Made by a program: the position numbers and the translations under genes. 9,909 bases of DNA. Origin: Calditrichota bacterium. GTDB lineage: Bacteria; Zhuqueibacterota; Zhuqueibacteria; Oleimicrobiales; Geothermoviventaceae. A model generated the notes under the pieces. It was not told the DNA's origin, made no database searches, and was given only the letters and a program-made list of their open reading frames with translations. The stretch spans positions 1 through 9,909 of the forward strand of contig JAADFT010000021.1 in the NCBI GenBank assembly GCA_013152765.1, written 5' to 3'. This document shows positions 1 to 6,644 of the stretch, in pieces. Position 1 is the first letter of the stretch. Each line of letters starts with the position of its first letter.

Positions 1-40
1 GGCGTTCCAAGGACCACACAACGTGCAGAGCAACCCTTTT

Positions 41-66
41 CGGACGCGCAAAGCGCGTCCCTCCGA
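41..66. repeat. 26-bp direct repeat, copy 1, containing a perfect hairpin
   Basis: These 26 bases recur identically at 1713-1738. The core is a perfect inverted repeat (arms GGACGCGC at 42-49 and GCGCGTCC at 53-60) around an AAA loop, followed by CTCCGA. The two copies bracket the Uma2 gene and most of the long spacer. It may be a dispersed intergenic repeat of the genome or the end of a small mobile unit; only genome-wide copy number could tell. Confidence 0.8.
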
Positions 67-79
67 GGCTCGCGTTTGC

Positions 80-176
80 AGAAAAACCGTTGCCAGAAGA
101 AAATCGCGAAGAAGCGAAAAACGCGAAGAGGAAAAACCGGGAGGCCGGCAACCGCAGGGACGCAGGGAGCGCAGAG
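80..176. repeat. purine-rich degenerate repeat with roughly 8-nt units
   Basis: The stretch is made of recurring short words: CGCGAAGA-type units at about 105-133 and two exact consecutive CGCAGGGA units at 153-160 and 161-168, followed by GCGCAGAG at 169-176. Related runs occur at 1136-1181 and 1493-1536. It resembles the imperfect low-complexity intergenic repeats common in environmental bacterial genomes (from memory, not checked). ORFs drawn through it are not believable proteins. Confidence 0.5.
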
Positions 177-202
177 ATGACCTTTGCTCATCACTCCTGT
201 AC

Positions 203-220
203 AGCCCGTCCCTGCGGGCT
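203..220. repeat. small inverted repeat downstream of the Uma2 gene
   Basis: The arms AGCCCG (203-208) and CGGGCT (215-220) are perfect complements around a 6-nt loop. A second, shorter one lies directly beside it (CCGC 221-224, GCGG 231-234). On the minus strand the two carry the related words GCAGGGACG and GCAGGGTCG. They could form a 3' end structure for the Uma2 transcript, but no T-run follows. Confidence 0.45.
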
Positions 221-257
221 CCGCGACCCTGCGGTCTCACAGTCACGTAACCACACG

Positions 258-809
258 TCAGCCTACGAGAGTCGACAGATCAATCTCGCTGCCAGCGAAT
301 ACAGAGCTGTGAGGCAAAGTAAACGTGTTTTCTCTGAACTCCCAGTGTCGCTCAGCAAGAACCACTTCGAAAGTACGCGCCTCCGGGTCCATCAGCCACA
401 CCTCGCGCACGCCGTAGTGGAGGTAGAGGCGTCGCTTCACACCGCGGTCGCGCTCTGCCGTACTCGGTGACAGCACCTCCACCACGAGGTCAGGGGCACC
501 GTAGATGCCGTCCTCACGGATGATGTTCGCACGGGCTTCCGAAACGAACAGCAGATCCGGCTGGACTACGGTGTGGGGTGCCAACACCACGTCCAGGGGA
601 GCGACGAAGACTTCGCCGGCGGGACCCTTGGACAGAAACTGAGTCAACAAACGGAACAGATTCCCAACAATCCGTTGATGCTTCGTACCCGGTGCAGGTG
701 TCACGGCGAGCTCCCCCTCCAGGATCTCGTAACGCTTCCCATCATCCGGCAACTGACGGTAGTCTTCCAGCGTCAGTCGCTCCACTGTGTTCGTGGCGAC
801 ACTGGTCAT
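258..809 (-). CDS. Uma2-family (DUF820) putative restriction endonuclease-like protein
   Basis: The 183-residue product matches the Uma2 family in length and motif order. That family has a PD-(D/E)XK nuclease fold and is abundant in cyanobacteria and other environmental bacteria. Its biological role is largely unknown. Visible motifs are the N-terminal TLEDYRQLPDDGKRYEILEG segment (residues 13-32), the QPDLLFVS strand with candidate metal-binding Asp85, the LVVEVLSPST signature with Glu111 at 108-117, and a following Lys/Arg-rich helix (K125) before the YGVREVWLMDP strand (132-142). All expected family motifs are present, so the nuclease core looks intact. The ATG at 809 is preceded by an AAGGTGGTGAG stretch that can act as a ribosome binding site. 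It stands alone: 985 bp separate it from the tricorn gene, and repeats lie on both sides. No partner methylase or other restriction component is visible. The family assignment is firm; the substrate and function are unknown. Confidence 0.9.
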   Translation of the reverse strand: MTSVATNTVERLTLEDYRQLPDDGKRYEILEGELAVTPAPGTKHQRIVGNLFRLLTQFLSKGPAGEVFVAPLDVVLAPHTVVQPDLLFVSEARANIIREDGIYGAPDLVVEVLSPSTAERDRGVKRRLYLHYGVREVWLMDPEARTFEVVLAERHWEFRENTFTLPHSSVFAGSEIDLSTLVG

Positions 810-960
810 CGCGTCTCACCACCTTACCAGATTAGTTACCACGGCGCCTGCTTTCCACCACGTCCAGCTGGTTTCACCCCACCTCATTTACTGTTTGAAA
901 CGCCCACCCTGTGCGCGCCTCTTGAATCTTCCCAGCACCCCCAAGCGGTCGCACATAATC

Positions 961-989
961 AAATTACGTAAATTGAGCGGACGTGTCAA
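961..989 (-). promoter_or_regulatory. candidate sigma-70-type promoter for the Uma2 gene
   Basis: On the minus strand a perfect TTGACA (989-984) is followed after 17 nt by TAATTT (966-961), a weak -10 match. It would give a leader of roughly 145 nt before the Uma2 start at 809. The -10 overlaps an 8-bp palindrome TTACGTAA (964-971), which could be an operator. It is the best promoter-like sequence in the spacer, but the poor -10 keeps confidence low. Confidence 0.35.
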
Positions 990-1135
990 GTGATCCCTAC
1001 CGTGCAAGCAGCCATTCGGGCAATTTGGGCTCATCACGCACGGCAGAACAAATTTCGCCGCTGTACGGCCGCCTGCCCTCCCGCGGGTAGAGAAAAGAAC
1101 GACACCATCACGGGCAGCCACGACTGGACTCACCA

Positions 1136-1181
1136 GGGAAAACCAAAAAACTGCAAAAGCGCGAAGAACGCGAGGGGAAAC
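1136..1181. repeat. degenerate purine-rich element, copy B
   Basis: This run begins GGGAAAACCAAA and ends GGGGAAAC. It can be aligned with 1493-1536, which begins GGGCAAAACCAAA and ends GGGGAAAC, with short CGAAG/CGAG/CAGAG-type words between. The two look like diverged copies of one intergenic element. A looser relative lies at 80-176. Confidence 0.45.
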
Positions 1182-1301
1182 ACTCCAAAGGTTGTCCAAC
1201 CACAGGGTTGCAAGGAACGCAGGGCTTGCGCGACGCACCCCGTGTTCCCCGTGCCCCCGTGAGAGACCGTTTCCTCCCGGCGGCAAGGAAGCGGATGTAG
1301 A

Positions 1302-1317
1302 ACGAATTTCAATTCGT
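1302..1317. repeat. perfect inverted repeat 1 of spacer cluster
   Basis: The arms ACGAATT (1302-1308) and AATTCGT (1311-1317) are perfect complements around TC; as RNA this is a 6-bp stem with a 4-nt loop. Confidence 0.65.
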
Positions 1318-1322
1318 CCTTG

Positions 1323-1339
1323 GCGGTGCCCTGCACCGC
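1323..1339. repeat. perfect inverted repeat 2 of spacer cluster
   Basis: The arms GCGGTGC (1323-1329) and GCACCGC (1333-1339) flank a CCT loop. It sits only 5 nt after the previous hairpin and 3 nt before the next. Confidence 0.65.
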
Positions 1340-1342
1340 TAA

Positions 1343-1362
1343 GCAACGACGGGAGTCGTTGC
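1343..1362. repeat. perfect inverted repeat 3 of spacer cluster
   Basis: The arms GCAACGAC (1343-1350) and GTCGTTGC (1355-1362) flank a GGGA loop; ACTCC follows the right arm. Confidence 0.7.
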
Positions 1363-1435
1363 ACTCCAGGACACGAGCGGGTTACGCACACAACGTGTTT
1401 GGGTTAGCCCCGTTCGGTACCACCTTCTCAGGTCG

Positions 1436-1453
1436 AACCCACCTCGGTGGGTT
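1436..1453. repeat. perfect inverted repeat 4 of spacer cluster
   Basis: The arms AACCCACC (1436-1443) and GGTGGGTT (1446-1453) flank TC. The word TTAGCCCCG occurs on both sides of it, at 1404-1412 and 1464-1472. Confidence 0.65.
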
Positions 1454-1466
1454 TCCGTCTGAATTA

Positions 1467-1488
1467 GCCCCGGAATTGATTCCGGGGC
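1467..1488. repeat. perfect inverted repeat 5 of spacer cluster (10-bp arms)
   Basis: The arms GCCCCGGAAT (1467-1476) and ATTCCGGGGC (1479-1488) are perfect complements around TG, one of the two longest hairpins in the cluster. No T-run follows on either strand, so it does not look like a rho-independent terminator. Confidence 0.7.
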
Positions 1489-1492
1489 GGAG

Positions 1493-1536
1493 GGGCAAAA
1501 CCAAATCACACAGAGCCACCGAGCACACGGGGAAAC
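1493..1536. repeat. degenerate purine-rich element, copy C
   Basis: It is alignable with 1136-1181 at both ends (GGGCAAAACCAAA at the left, GGGGAAAC at the right). The middle consists of CACAGAG, CACCGAG and CACACGG words, a low-complexity pattern with a period near 8 nt. Confidence 0.45.
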
Positions 1537-1618
1537 GGCACGGAGAACGAACAACGAGAGTTGCTGCGCCCCAGGCGAGAATGGAACATTCGTACTGTAG
1601 AGAGACCGCAGCTTCCTC

Positions 1619-1636
1619 AGCGAGCTGAAGCTCGCT
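1619..1636. repeat. perfect inverted repeat 6 of spacer cluster
   Basis: The arms AGCGAGCT (1619-1626) and AGCTCGCT (1629-1636) flank GA. Outer words GTAGAG (1597-1602) and CTCTAC (1635-1640) are also complementary, so an alternative larger fold is possible. Confidence 0.65.
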
Positions 1637-1644
1637 CTACCGAA

Positions 1645-1664
1645 CCGTCCGCCCGTGCGGACGG
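1645..1664. repeat. perfect inverted repeat 7 of spacer cluster
   Basis: The arms CCGTCCGC (1645-1652) and GCGGACGG (1657-1664) flank a CCGT loop. Confidence 0.7.
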
Positions 1665-1673
1665 GCAAACGCA

Positions 1674-1695
1674 GCCGGGGAGTTCACTCCCCGGC
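1674..1695. repeat. perfect inverted repeat 8 of spacer cluster (10-bp arms)
   Basis: The arms GCCGGGGAGT (1674-1683) and ACTCCCCGGC (1686-1695) are perfect complements around TC. Confidence 0.7.
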
Positions 1696-1712
1696 GTTGC
1701 CACAACCGCACC

Positions 1713-1738
1713 CGGACGCGCAAAGCGCGTCCCTCCGA
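1713..1738. repeat. 26-bp direct repeat, copy 2, containing a perfect hairpin
   Basis: It is identical to 41-66, with hairpin arms GGACGCGC (1714-1721) and GCGCGTCC (1725-1732) and the AAA loop. It is the only member of the spacer's hairpin set that has a second copy inside this window. Confidence 0.8.
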
Positions 1739-1758
1739 ATTCCCTGGGCCAGACACCA

Positions 1759-1780
1759 CTGCCTGGGGAAATCCAGGCAG
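1759..1780 (-). repeat. perfect inverted repeat just downstream of the tricorn gene
   Basis: The arms CTGCCTGG (1759-1766) and CCAGGCAG (1773-1780) flank a 6-nt loop, 14 nt past the tricorn stop codon. On the minus strand no T-run follows, so it is at best an mRNA 3' end stabiliser or a weak terminator. Confidence 0.5.
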
Positions 1781-1794
1781 CGCTTGGCGATTCT

Positions 1795-4700
1795 TTACTG
1801 AGCCCTCTTCACCGGAAAGCGCGGCGCAGGCGGAAAAACAACCGACTTCGTCTTGAGGTCTTTCAGGATCTCCTCCACTGCCCGCTCGAGCTGAGGGTCT
1901 TTGCCCTCTTCCCAGGACTTCGGGTCGATGTCAACCTCGATGTCCGGGTCCGCGCCGTGGTTTTCCACCACCCAGTGCCCCTGGAAATCGTAGAAGCCGA
2001 CGTTCGGCTGGGTCACGATTCCGCCGTCCACCGTGGGGATCACGTTGATGATGCCGATCAGACCGCCCCAGGTGCGAGTGCCGATGACCTTGCCAAGGTG
2101 CCGGGCCCGGTAGTGCTCCGTGAAGAGCTCGCCGTCCGAGCCGGTGTCCTGGTTGATCAGAGCCACGCTGGGTCCAGCGAACGAGACCATCGGGAAGCGC
2201 ATTGGCTTGAAGTCGCGCGCCTGTACGCCAAACACCAGCTTCCGCTCCAGCTTGTCGATCACGAAATAGTTGGTAAAACCACCGCCGTTGTAACGTACGT
2301 CGATGATCAAGCCCTTCTTGTACTTCTCCGCCTTGAACTGACGTTCAAAAGCAGCCAGGCCGGCCTCATCCATGTCCGGCAGGTACATGTAGCCCACCTG
2401 TCCCTTGGTCTTACGCTCCACGTAGCGCCGGTTGCGCTCGATCCAGGCCAGACGTCGCAGTCCCCTCTCGCTTCGTACCGTCTTCACCTTGAAGGTGCGA
2501 GCCCCCTTGAGATCCGGCCTGCTGTTGACTGTCAGCTCCACTTCCTTCCCTTCTTTGCCAACCAGCAGCTTCAGGTAGTTCTCCGAAGCGGAAACCTTCT
2601 TCCCGTCGATCTTGAGCAGGTAATCACCAGGCTGAACGCGAACATTCGGCGCGGCAAGCGGAGCCCGGTAGCTCGGTTGCCAACTCGATCCGCGGTAAAT
2701 GCGGACGAAACGGTAGACACCCGCGGACTTGTCCGGTACCAGGTCGGCTCCGAGCAACCCCGTGCCGACGTGTTCCGTCCGCGCGGACGGGCCGCTGTCC
2801 CCGCCGAACACGTAGCAGTGCGACGCCACCACTTCGCCCACCATTTCGGAGAGAAGCGCGTTCAGGTCGGAGCGCGTTTCTACGTAAGGCAGCAGCTGTG
2901 CGTAACGATCGTGCACGCCCTTCCAGTCCACGCCGTGCATGTCGGGATCGTAGAAGAAATCGCGGTACCAGCGCCACACCTCGTCGAAAATCTGCCTCCA
3001 CTCCTTCCGCGGATCGAGCTTCAGCGACAAGCGGCTGAGCTTTACCGCCCCCTTCTCGACCTTGCTCTCCGAGAGGCTGTTGAGGCCGAAAATGCCAACC
3101 TTCTTGCCGCTTCGGTAAGCGAAATGCTCGCCGTTGACGCCGATCCGAAACGAACCGATGCGTTGGAGAACCCGGGTCGTCTTCTTGTTCTTCAGGTCAA
3201 ACCCCTTGAGCCAGTAGTCCTGCACGCTGCCGGGGTTGAAAAACTCCTGGATTCCGGGGAAGCCGAACTCGTCTTTCCCGCGCACCAGGAACTTGTTCTT
3301 GCCCGCCTCAAGGGCGACAAAGTTGGCAGGCTCGATCGGTACCTGGAAGATGCGCTCCTGGATTCCGTCCAGGTCGATTCGGAAGCTGTCGCTCGGAACA
3401 GAGCGCGTACGTTCTTCCTCGTCCGCGTCGAACGGGGCCTTTTCGCCGGCCCGCAGCGCCACCACGTACACCCGCGTCATTGGGTTGATGATGTAGTTGT
3501 CCTCTGACGGATCCATTTGCGGGTTGAAGTTTCGCTGGCTGAGGAAGTAGAGGTAGCGGCCGTTGAAGTCGAACGAAGGAGAGAAGTCGTCGAATGCGTC
3601 GTCGGTCAGGCGGTAGCGCTTTCCGGACTTCACGTTGTACAGAAAAATGCTGCTGTTCAGGTTGTCGTCCACTTTGGAGTAGGCGAGCCAGCGCCCGTCT
3701 GGCGACCACTGGTAGTCGCTGATCTCCCAGTAGAACTCGTAGTCCTTGTGGTTCAGGCAACGGTCCACCTTGGTCAACTTTTTCTTCGCCACATCCAGAA
3801 CGTAGAGGTTGTAGTCCTTGTCTCCAAAGGCCAGGTAGTCGCCCGAAGGAGCCCAGCGCAAATGGTAGAGCTGGCCTCTGAGATCCTTTGTGAGCTGAAT
3901 CCACTCGCCACCTTCCGCGGGAATTTTGTACACTTCGTACTCGCCTGACTTGTCCGAGATGAACGCGATCCACTTTCCGTCGGGCGACCAGGTTGGGTAG
4001 CGCTCTCTTGACCCCGACGATTCGGTCAGATTGAGCCACCTGTCGCCCTTTTTGGGTACCACAAAGATGTCGCCTCTGGCTTCCACAGCCACCTTCTTCC
4101 CGTCGGGCGAAACGTCGTAGTCGCCAAGATGGTCGGCGGGACTCACCGTGCGGGGCCGCGAGCGCCAGCGGTCGCTTGGCACACGGATGTGAAGCCGGCG
4201 TTCTTTCCCGGTTGCCGAGTCGTAAACCCACAGAGCACCACCGCACTCGTAGACAATTCGCCTGCCATCCGCCCCAGGTGCGTACACAGGAAAGTCGCGG
4301 TGGCTTGTCAGCCGCTGGATCTTCCCGCTCTTCGGGTCGAGTACGTAGAGATTGTTCACGCCAAGCTCGCGGTCCGAGATGAAGTAGATCTTTCCACCCA
4401 CCCACATTGGGTGGCGGTCGATTCCCTCGTAGTGGGTCAGGCGGCGAAATGAGTTCGCCGACAGATTTGCAAGCCAGATGTCCTGCGCGCGGCCGCCCTT
4501 GTAGCGCTTCCAGTTGCGGAACTCGCCCCAGTTGCGGTTGAAAGCCACGCGCTTCCCATCCGGACTTACCGCAACGTAGGCCGCCTGGCCAATCGGTAGA
4601 CGCTCCGGGTAACCGCCGTCGAGCGAAACCTTGTAAGCCAGCGGCCCACCGAATCCTACGTCTCGCCAGGACAGGAAAATCACCGCCTTGCCGTCGGGCG

Positions 4701-5046
4701 TCCAGCCCTGAACCACGTCTCTACCGCCGTGGTAGGTCAGACGCCGGGGTTCACCGCCCTCGGCCGGGATGACGTACACATCCGTGTTGCCGTCGTAGCT
4801 GGCCGAGAACGCGATCCACTTGCCGTCGGGCGAGAAGCGAGCGTAGCTCTCCGTCCCCGGGTGCGACGTAAGCTGGACGGCGTCGCCGCCGTTTGCGGAG
4901 GCTTTCCAGAGATCTCCAGCGTAAGTGAACACAACCTGGTTTCCGAAAATGTCGGGCTGACGCAGAAGAAGCGTCTCGGCTCCGAGTACTACCCCGGTCG
5001 CAACAACACCAAACAGCAGCATCAGAACCACGCGTACTCTCGCCAT
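1795..5046 (-). CDS. exported tricorn protease homologue (peptidase family S41)
   Basis: The product is 1083 residues from the chosen start, close to the roughly 1070 residues of Thermoplasma tricorn, which cuts proteasome-type oligopeptides into smaller peptides. Residues 1-23 form a signal peptide (basic start, hydrophobic core, LGA|E cleavage), so this homologue should act in the periplasm or outside. Propeller-type repeats follow, with SPDGK-like loops at 72, 116, 161, 313, 354 and 448. A helical C1 segment spans about 680-745, a PDZ-like domain about 760-860 (VQPGDYLLKIDG near 804-815), and the S41 catalytic domain about 880-1065. The tricorn active-site set is intact: Ser742-His743 (ASHCYVFGGD), nucleophile Ser970 in TGSDGELF, and Glu1028 in WVVENHGADPD. 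A longer in-frame ATG exists at 5196, but the ATG at 5046 carries a GGGAGG ribosome binding site and begins the signal peptide. The gene is separated by a terminator from the HtrA-like gene upstream. The family is certain; the natural substrate is unknown. Confidence 0.95.
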   Translation of the reverse strand: MARVRVVLMLLFGVVATGVVLGAETLLLRQPDIFGNQVVFTYAGDLWKASANGGDAVQLTSHPGTESYARFSPDGKWIAFSASYDGNTDVYVIPAEGGEPRRLTYHGGRDVVQGWTPDGKAVIFLSWRDVGFGGPLAYKVSLDGGYPERLPIGQAAYVAVSPDGKRVAFNRNWGEFRNWKRYKGGRAQDIWLANLSANSFRRLTHYEGIDRHPMWVGGKIYFISDRELGVNNLYVLDPKSGKIQRLTSHRDFPVYAPGADGRRIVYECGGALWVYDSATGKERRLHIRVPSDRWRSRPRTVSPADHLGDYDVSPDGKKVAVEARGDIFVVPKKGDRWLNLTESSGSRERYPTWSPDGKWIAFISDKSGEYEVYKIPAEGGEWIQLTKDLRGQLYHLRWAPSGDYLAFGDKDYNLYVLDVAKKKLTKVDRCLNHKDYEFYWEISDYQWSPDGRWLAYSKVDDNLNSSIFLYNVKSGKRYRLTDDAFDDFSPSFDFNGRYLYFLSQRNFNPQMDPSEDNYIINPMTRVYVVALRAGEKAPFDADEEERTRSVPSDSFRIDLDGIQERIFQVPIEPANFVALEAGKNKFLVRGKDEFGFPGIQEFFNPGSVQDYWLKGFDLKNKKTTRVLQRIGSFRIGVNGEHFAYRSGKKVGIFGLNSLSESKVEKGAVKLSRLSLKLDPRKEWRQIFDEVWRWYRDFFYDPDMHGVDWKGVHDRYAQLLPYVETRSDLNALLSEMVGEVVASHCYVFGGDSGPSARTEHVGTGLLGADLVPDKSAGVYRFVRIYRGSSWQPSYRAPLAAPNVRVQPGDYLLKIDGKKVSASENYLKLLVGKEGKEVELTVNSRPDLKGARTFKVKTVRSERGLRRLAWIERNRRYVERKTKGQVGYMYLPDMDEAGLAAFERQFKAEKYKKGLIIDVRYNGGGFTNYFVIDKLERKLVFGVQARDFKPMRFPMVSFAGPSVALINQDTGSDGELFTEHYRARHLGKVIGTRTWGGLIGIINVIPTVDGGIVTQPNVGFYDFQGHWVVENHGADPDIEVDIDPKSWEEGKDPQLERAVEEILKDLKTKSVVFPPAPRFPVKRAQ

Positions 5047-5328
5047 GACCTGCCTCCCTTGTTCCACATTGAACGCTGATTCCCAAAGACTTCCCGCCGT
5101 GATCCACGCGTCCTGGCTCAGCCGTCTGCGGCTCTTTCCGCCGCTTTCCCTAACGCCCCAGTAGGCCTTGGGCTGCCCGCCCAGGCTGTGAACCACGCTG
5201 GGGCAGATCCCGCGTCAAAAACACAAAAGCCGACGTTGATCGTCGGCGTGGAAATGCTAAGGAAATTGCTGGCGCCCGGCTGGGCAAAACGAATCGAAAA
5301 CACCACACTTGCGAAACGTGCGTCCCCC
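5047..5328. other. 282-bp intergenic region between HtrA-like and tricorn genes
   Basis: It holds the terminator of the upstream operon (5216-5247) and the ribosome binding site of the tricorn gene: GGGAGG at about 5057-5052 on the minus strand. I searched the minus strand for a promoter for the tricorn gene and found no convincing -35/-10 pair. In particular I see no GGAACTT-type ECF site like that upstream of the sigma gene. Confidence 0.5.
5216..5247 (-). terminator. rho-independent terminator of the sigma/anti-sigma/HtrA operon
   Basis: Read on the minus strand, GCCGACG (5247-5241), the loop ATCAA and CGTCGGC (5235-5229) form a perfect 7-bp GC-rich stem. TTTTGTGTTTTT (5228-5217) follows immediately. 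It lies about 80 nt past the HtrA-like stop codon and 170 nt before the tricorn start, so it probably ends the operon and makes the tricorn gene an independent unit. Confidence 0.8.
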
Positions 5329-6633
5329 TCACTGCTTGATTTGAGCCTTCAGCTTCTTGATTTCGCGTTCGAGCTTCTGGATGCGTCGCCGGATGTCCTG
5401 CTTGCTGATCGACTGACCGAAAGCGTGGTCGCGCCCGCCCGGGGCACTCCTCAGCCCGAGGTTGGGCCTTGTTTTGCCAGGCCCCTCGCACTCGCTTTCC
5501 ACTTCGAGGCCAATCGACCGGTGAGGCGGCCGCTCGCTGACCTGTACCAGAGCGCGAATCACCCGTTTGCCCCGAAGCAGGGTAAGATCCAGCACCTGTC
5601 CCGGCCGCGCCTGACTGAGCTGAGCCATCAGCTCTTCCAGATTGTTCACCCGAAGCGTTCCCACCCGTACAACGTAGTCCCCGGGGCGAATGCCTGCCAG
5701 ATCGGCTGGACTGTCCTCGACAACCCGAATCACTCTCGGTCCTGGTGCCGCGGTGTCTGGTGCCTCCAGGGTAAAACCAAGCCAGCCCTGCGGCTCCATT
5801 CCCTTGGCCAGAATTCCCTCCACAATGGAGCGCACCATCGGCGCCGGGTAGACCAGCGCACCCCCGGCCATCGCACTACCGAGACCCGAACCGTCCGGGG
5901 AATTCGCTTCCAGGCAAGCCGCCAGGATGCCCGCCACGCGACCTTCCGAGTCAAACACAGGGCTGCCAATGCTTCCCGGACTCACTGTTGTCGAGACCTG
6001 AATCAGACCGTCCGAACGGATGCCGTTTACCACGCCCACGGAAACGGAAGGCGACACGCCCATGGAGTTGCCGACGATTGTGAGCCACGCGCCCGGCAGA
6101 ATCTTCCCGTCGGAAAACGCGGGCACCGAGTAACCGTCGGGGGCCATTCGCACCACAGCCAGGCCCGTACGCACATCCGAACCGAGGTACGTGGCCTGCA
6201 CCTGCTTGCCGTTTACCAGCGTCACAACGATTTCTTCGGCGTCCTGAACGATGCTGCTCTTGGTGATGACGTCGCCGCGCTCGTCGTAAATGAGCCCGGA
6301 ACCGACATTGCACACGCTCTCCGTCACCGGCCCTTTGGGCTGCTGCTGATCGGACTCGTGCAGGAACGAAAGGAGTTTTTTCTCTTCCTTGGGGATGACG
6401 ATCACGCGGTACGACCGCCCGGTGACAGTCACAACGTAGGGTTTGACTTTCTCAAGCAGGTAGGCGATGTCTTGCTCGAGGGACTTGAGCACGCCAGTGG
6501 GTTGCTGAGCCAGGGCCGAGGAGGCGAAACCTCCAAACACGACCAACGCGAGCGCAATCGCAGCTCCCCGCCTTGCGGGCCCTGAGACTCCTCGAGAGCC
6601 CGCCGCACCAGATTTTCGCTTTCCGAAATGCAT
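5329..6633 (-). CDS. exported HtrA/DegP-like PDZ protein, catalytic triad lost
   Basis: The 434-residue product has a signal peptide (residues 1-42, ending SSALA|QQ), a trypsin-like HtrA domain (about 50-275), one PDZ domain (about 284-366, with SPADLAGIRPGDYVVRVG at 308-325) and a charged C-terminal helix likely to form a coiled coil (411-433). The fold motifs align with DegP, but all three catalytic positions are changed. The His of the TNNHVV motif is Ser127 (TKSSIV), the Asp of the SDIALI motif is Gly157 (RTGLAVV), and the Ser of the GNSGG motif is Ile222 (GSIGSPV). It should therefore be unable to cleave peptides and more likely binds, senses or scaffolds in the periplasm. The reading frame is intact, which argues against simple decay. 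It starts 11 nt after the anti-sigma stop, so it is clearly in that operon, where HtrA-type proteases (DegS, MucD, AlgW) usually serve sigma-E signalling. The ribosome binding site is weak, which suggests translational coupling. Confidence 0.9.
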   Translation of the reverse strand: MHFGKRKSGAAGSRGVSGPARRGAAIALALVVFGGFASSALAQQPTGVLKSLEQDIAYLLEKVKPYVVTVTGRSYRVIVIPKEEKKLLSFLHESDQQQPKGPVTESVCNVGSGLIYDERGDVITKSSIVQDAEEIVVTLVNGKQVQATYLGSDVRTGLAVVRMAPDGYSVPAFSDGKILPGAWLTIVGNSMGVSPSVSVGVVNGIRSDGLIQVSTTVSPGSIGSPVFDSEGRVAGILAACLEANSPDGSGLGSAMAGGALVYPAPMVRSIVEGILAKGMEPQGWLGFTLEAPDTAAPGPRVIRVVEDSPADLAGIRPGDYVVRVGTLRVNNLEELMAQLSQARPGQVLDLTLLRGKRVIRALVQVSERPPHRSIGLEVESECEGPGKTRPNLGLRSAPGGRDHAFGQSISKQDIRRRIQKLEREIKKLKAQIKQ

Positions 6634-6644
6634 GTCCGCCGCTG

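Larger units (their letters stand above)
1..257. other. non-coding stretch downstream of the Uma2 gene
   Basis: I see no credible gene here. Short ORFs on both strands have compositions typical of translated repeats (Arg/Lys/Glu-rich on plus). The stretch holds a perfect hairpin at 42-60, a purine-rich low-complexity run at about 80-176, and two adjacent small hairpins at 203-220 and 221-234 just downstream of the Uma2 stop codon. Neither of these two is followed by a T-run in the direction of transcription, so a classical rho-independent terminator is not evident. Confidence 0.6.
810..1794. other. 985-bp spacer without a credible gene, dense in small hairpins
   Basis: Between the tricorn stop and the Uma2 start no reading frame has the features of a protein gene. 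The ORFs at 888-1391 and 1339-1668 (minus) and those on plus lack recognisable domains and run straight through repeats. The part from 1302 to 1780 holds nine perfect inverted repeats with arms of 7 to 10 bp and loops of 2 to 6 nt, plus degenerate purine-rich elements (1136-1181, 1493-1536). Arm sequences differ from hairpin to hairpin, so this is not a simple tandem array. A candidate Uma2 promoter lies at 961-989. Confidence 0.7.

Noticed and set aside
888..1391. 167-codon minus-strand open frame in the long spacer
   Set aside because: It passes through hairpins and purine-rich repeats, has no ribosome binding site or domain, and covers the candidate Uma2 promoter.
1467..1488. 10-bp hairpin as a rho-independent terminator
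   Set aside because: Neither strand has a T-run after the stem, and it is more than 300 bp from the nearest stop codon.
1302..1780. CRISPR array
   Set aside because: The repeated feature is a hairpin shape, not a constant sequence. Arms differ, spacing is irregular, and no cas gene is present.
1561..3507. 648-codon plus-strand open frame
   Set aside because: It lies opposite the tricorn gene, has no recognisable domain, and its composition is that of a GC-rich antisense shadow.
5047..5196. N-terminal extension of the tricorn protein from an ATG at 5196
   Set aside because: It would place 50 residues of non-family sequence before a textbook signal peptide, while the ATG at 5046 has a strong GGGAGG site.
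5188..6585. 465-codon plus-strand open frame
   Set aside because: It is the antisense shadow of the HtrA-like gene and even crosses its terminator; no family features.
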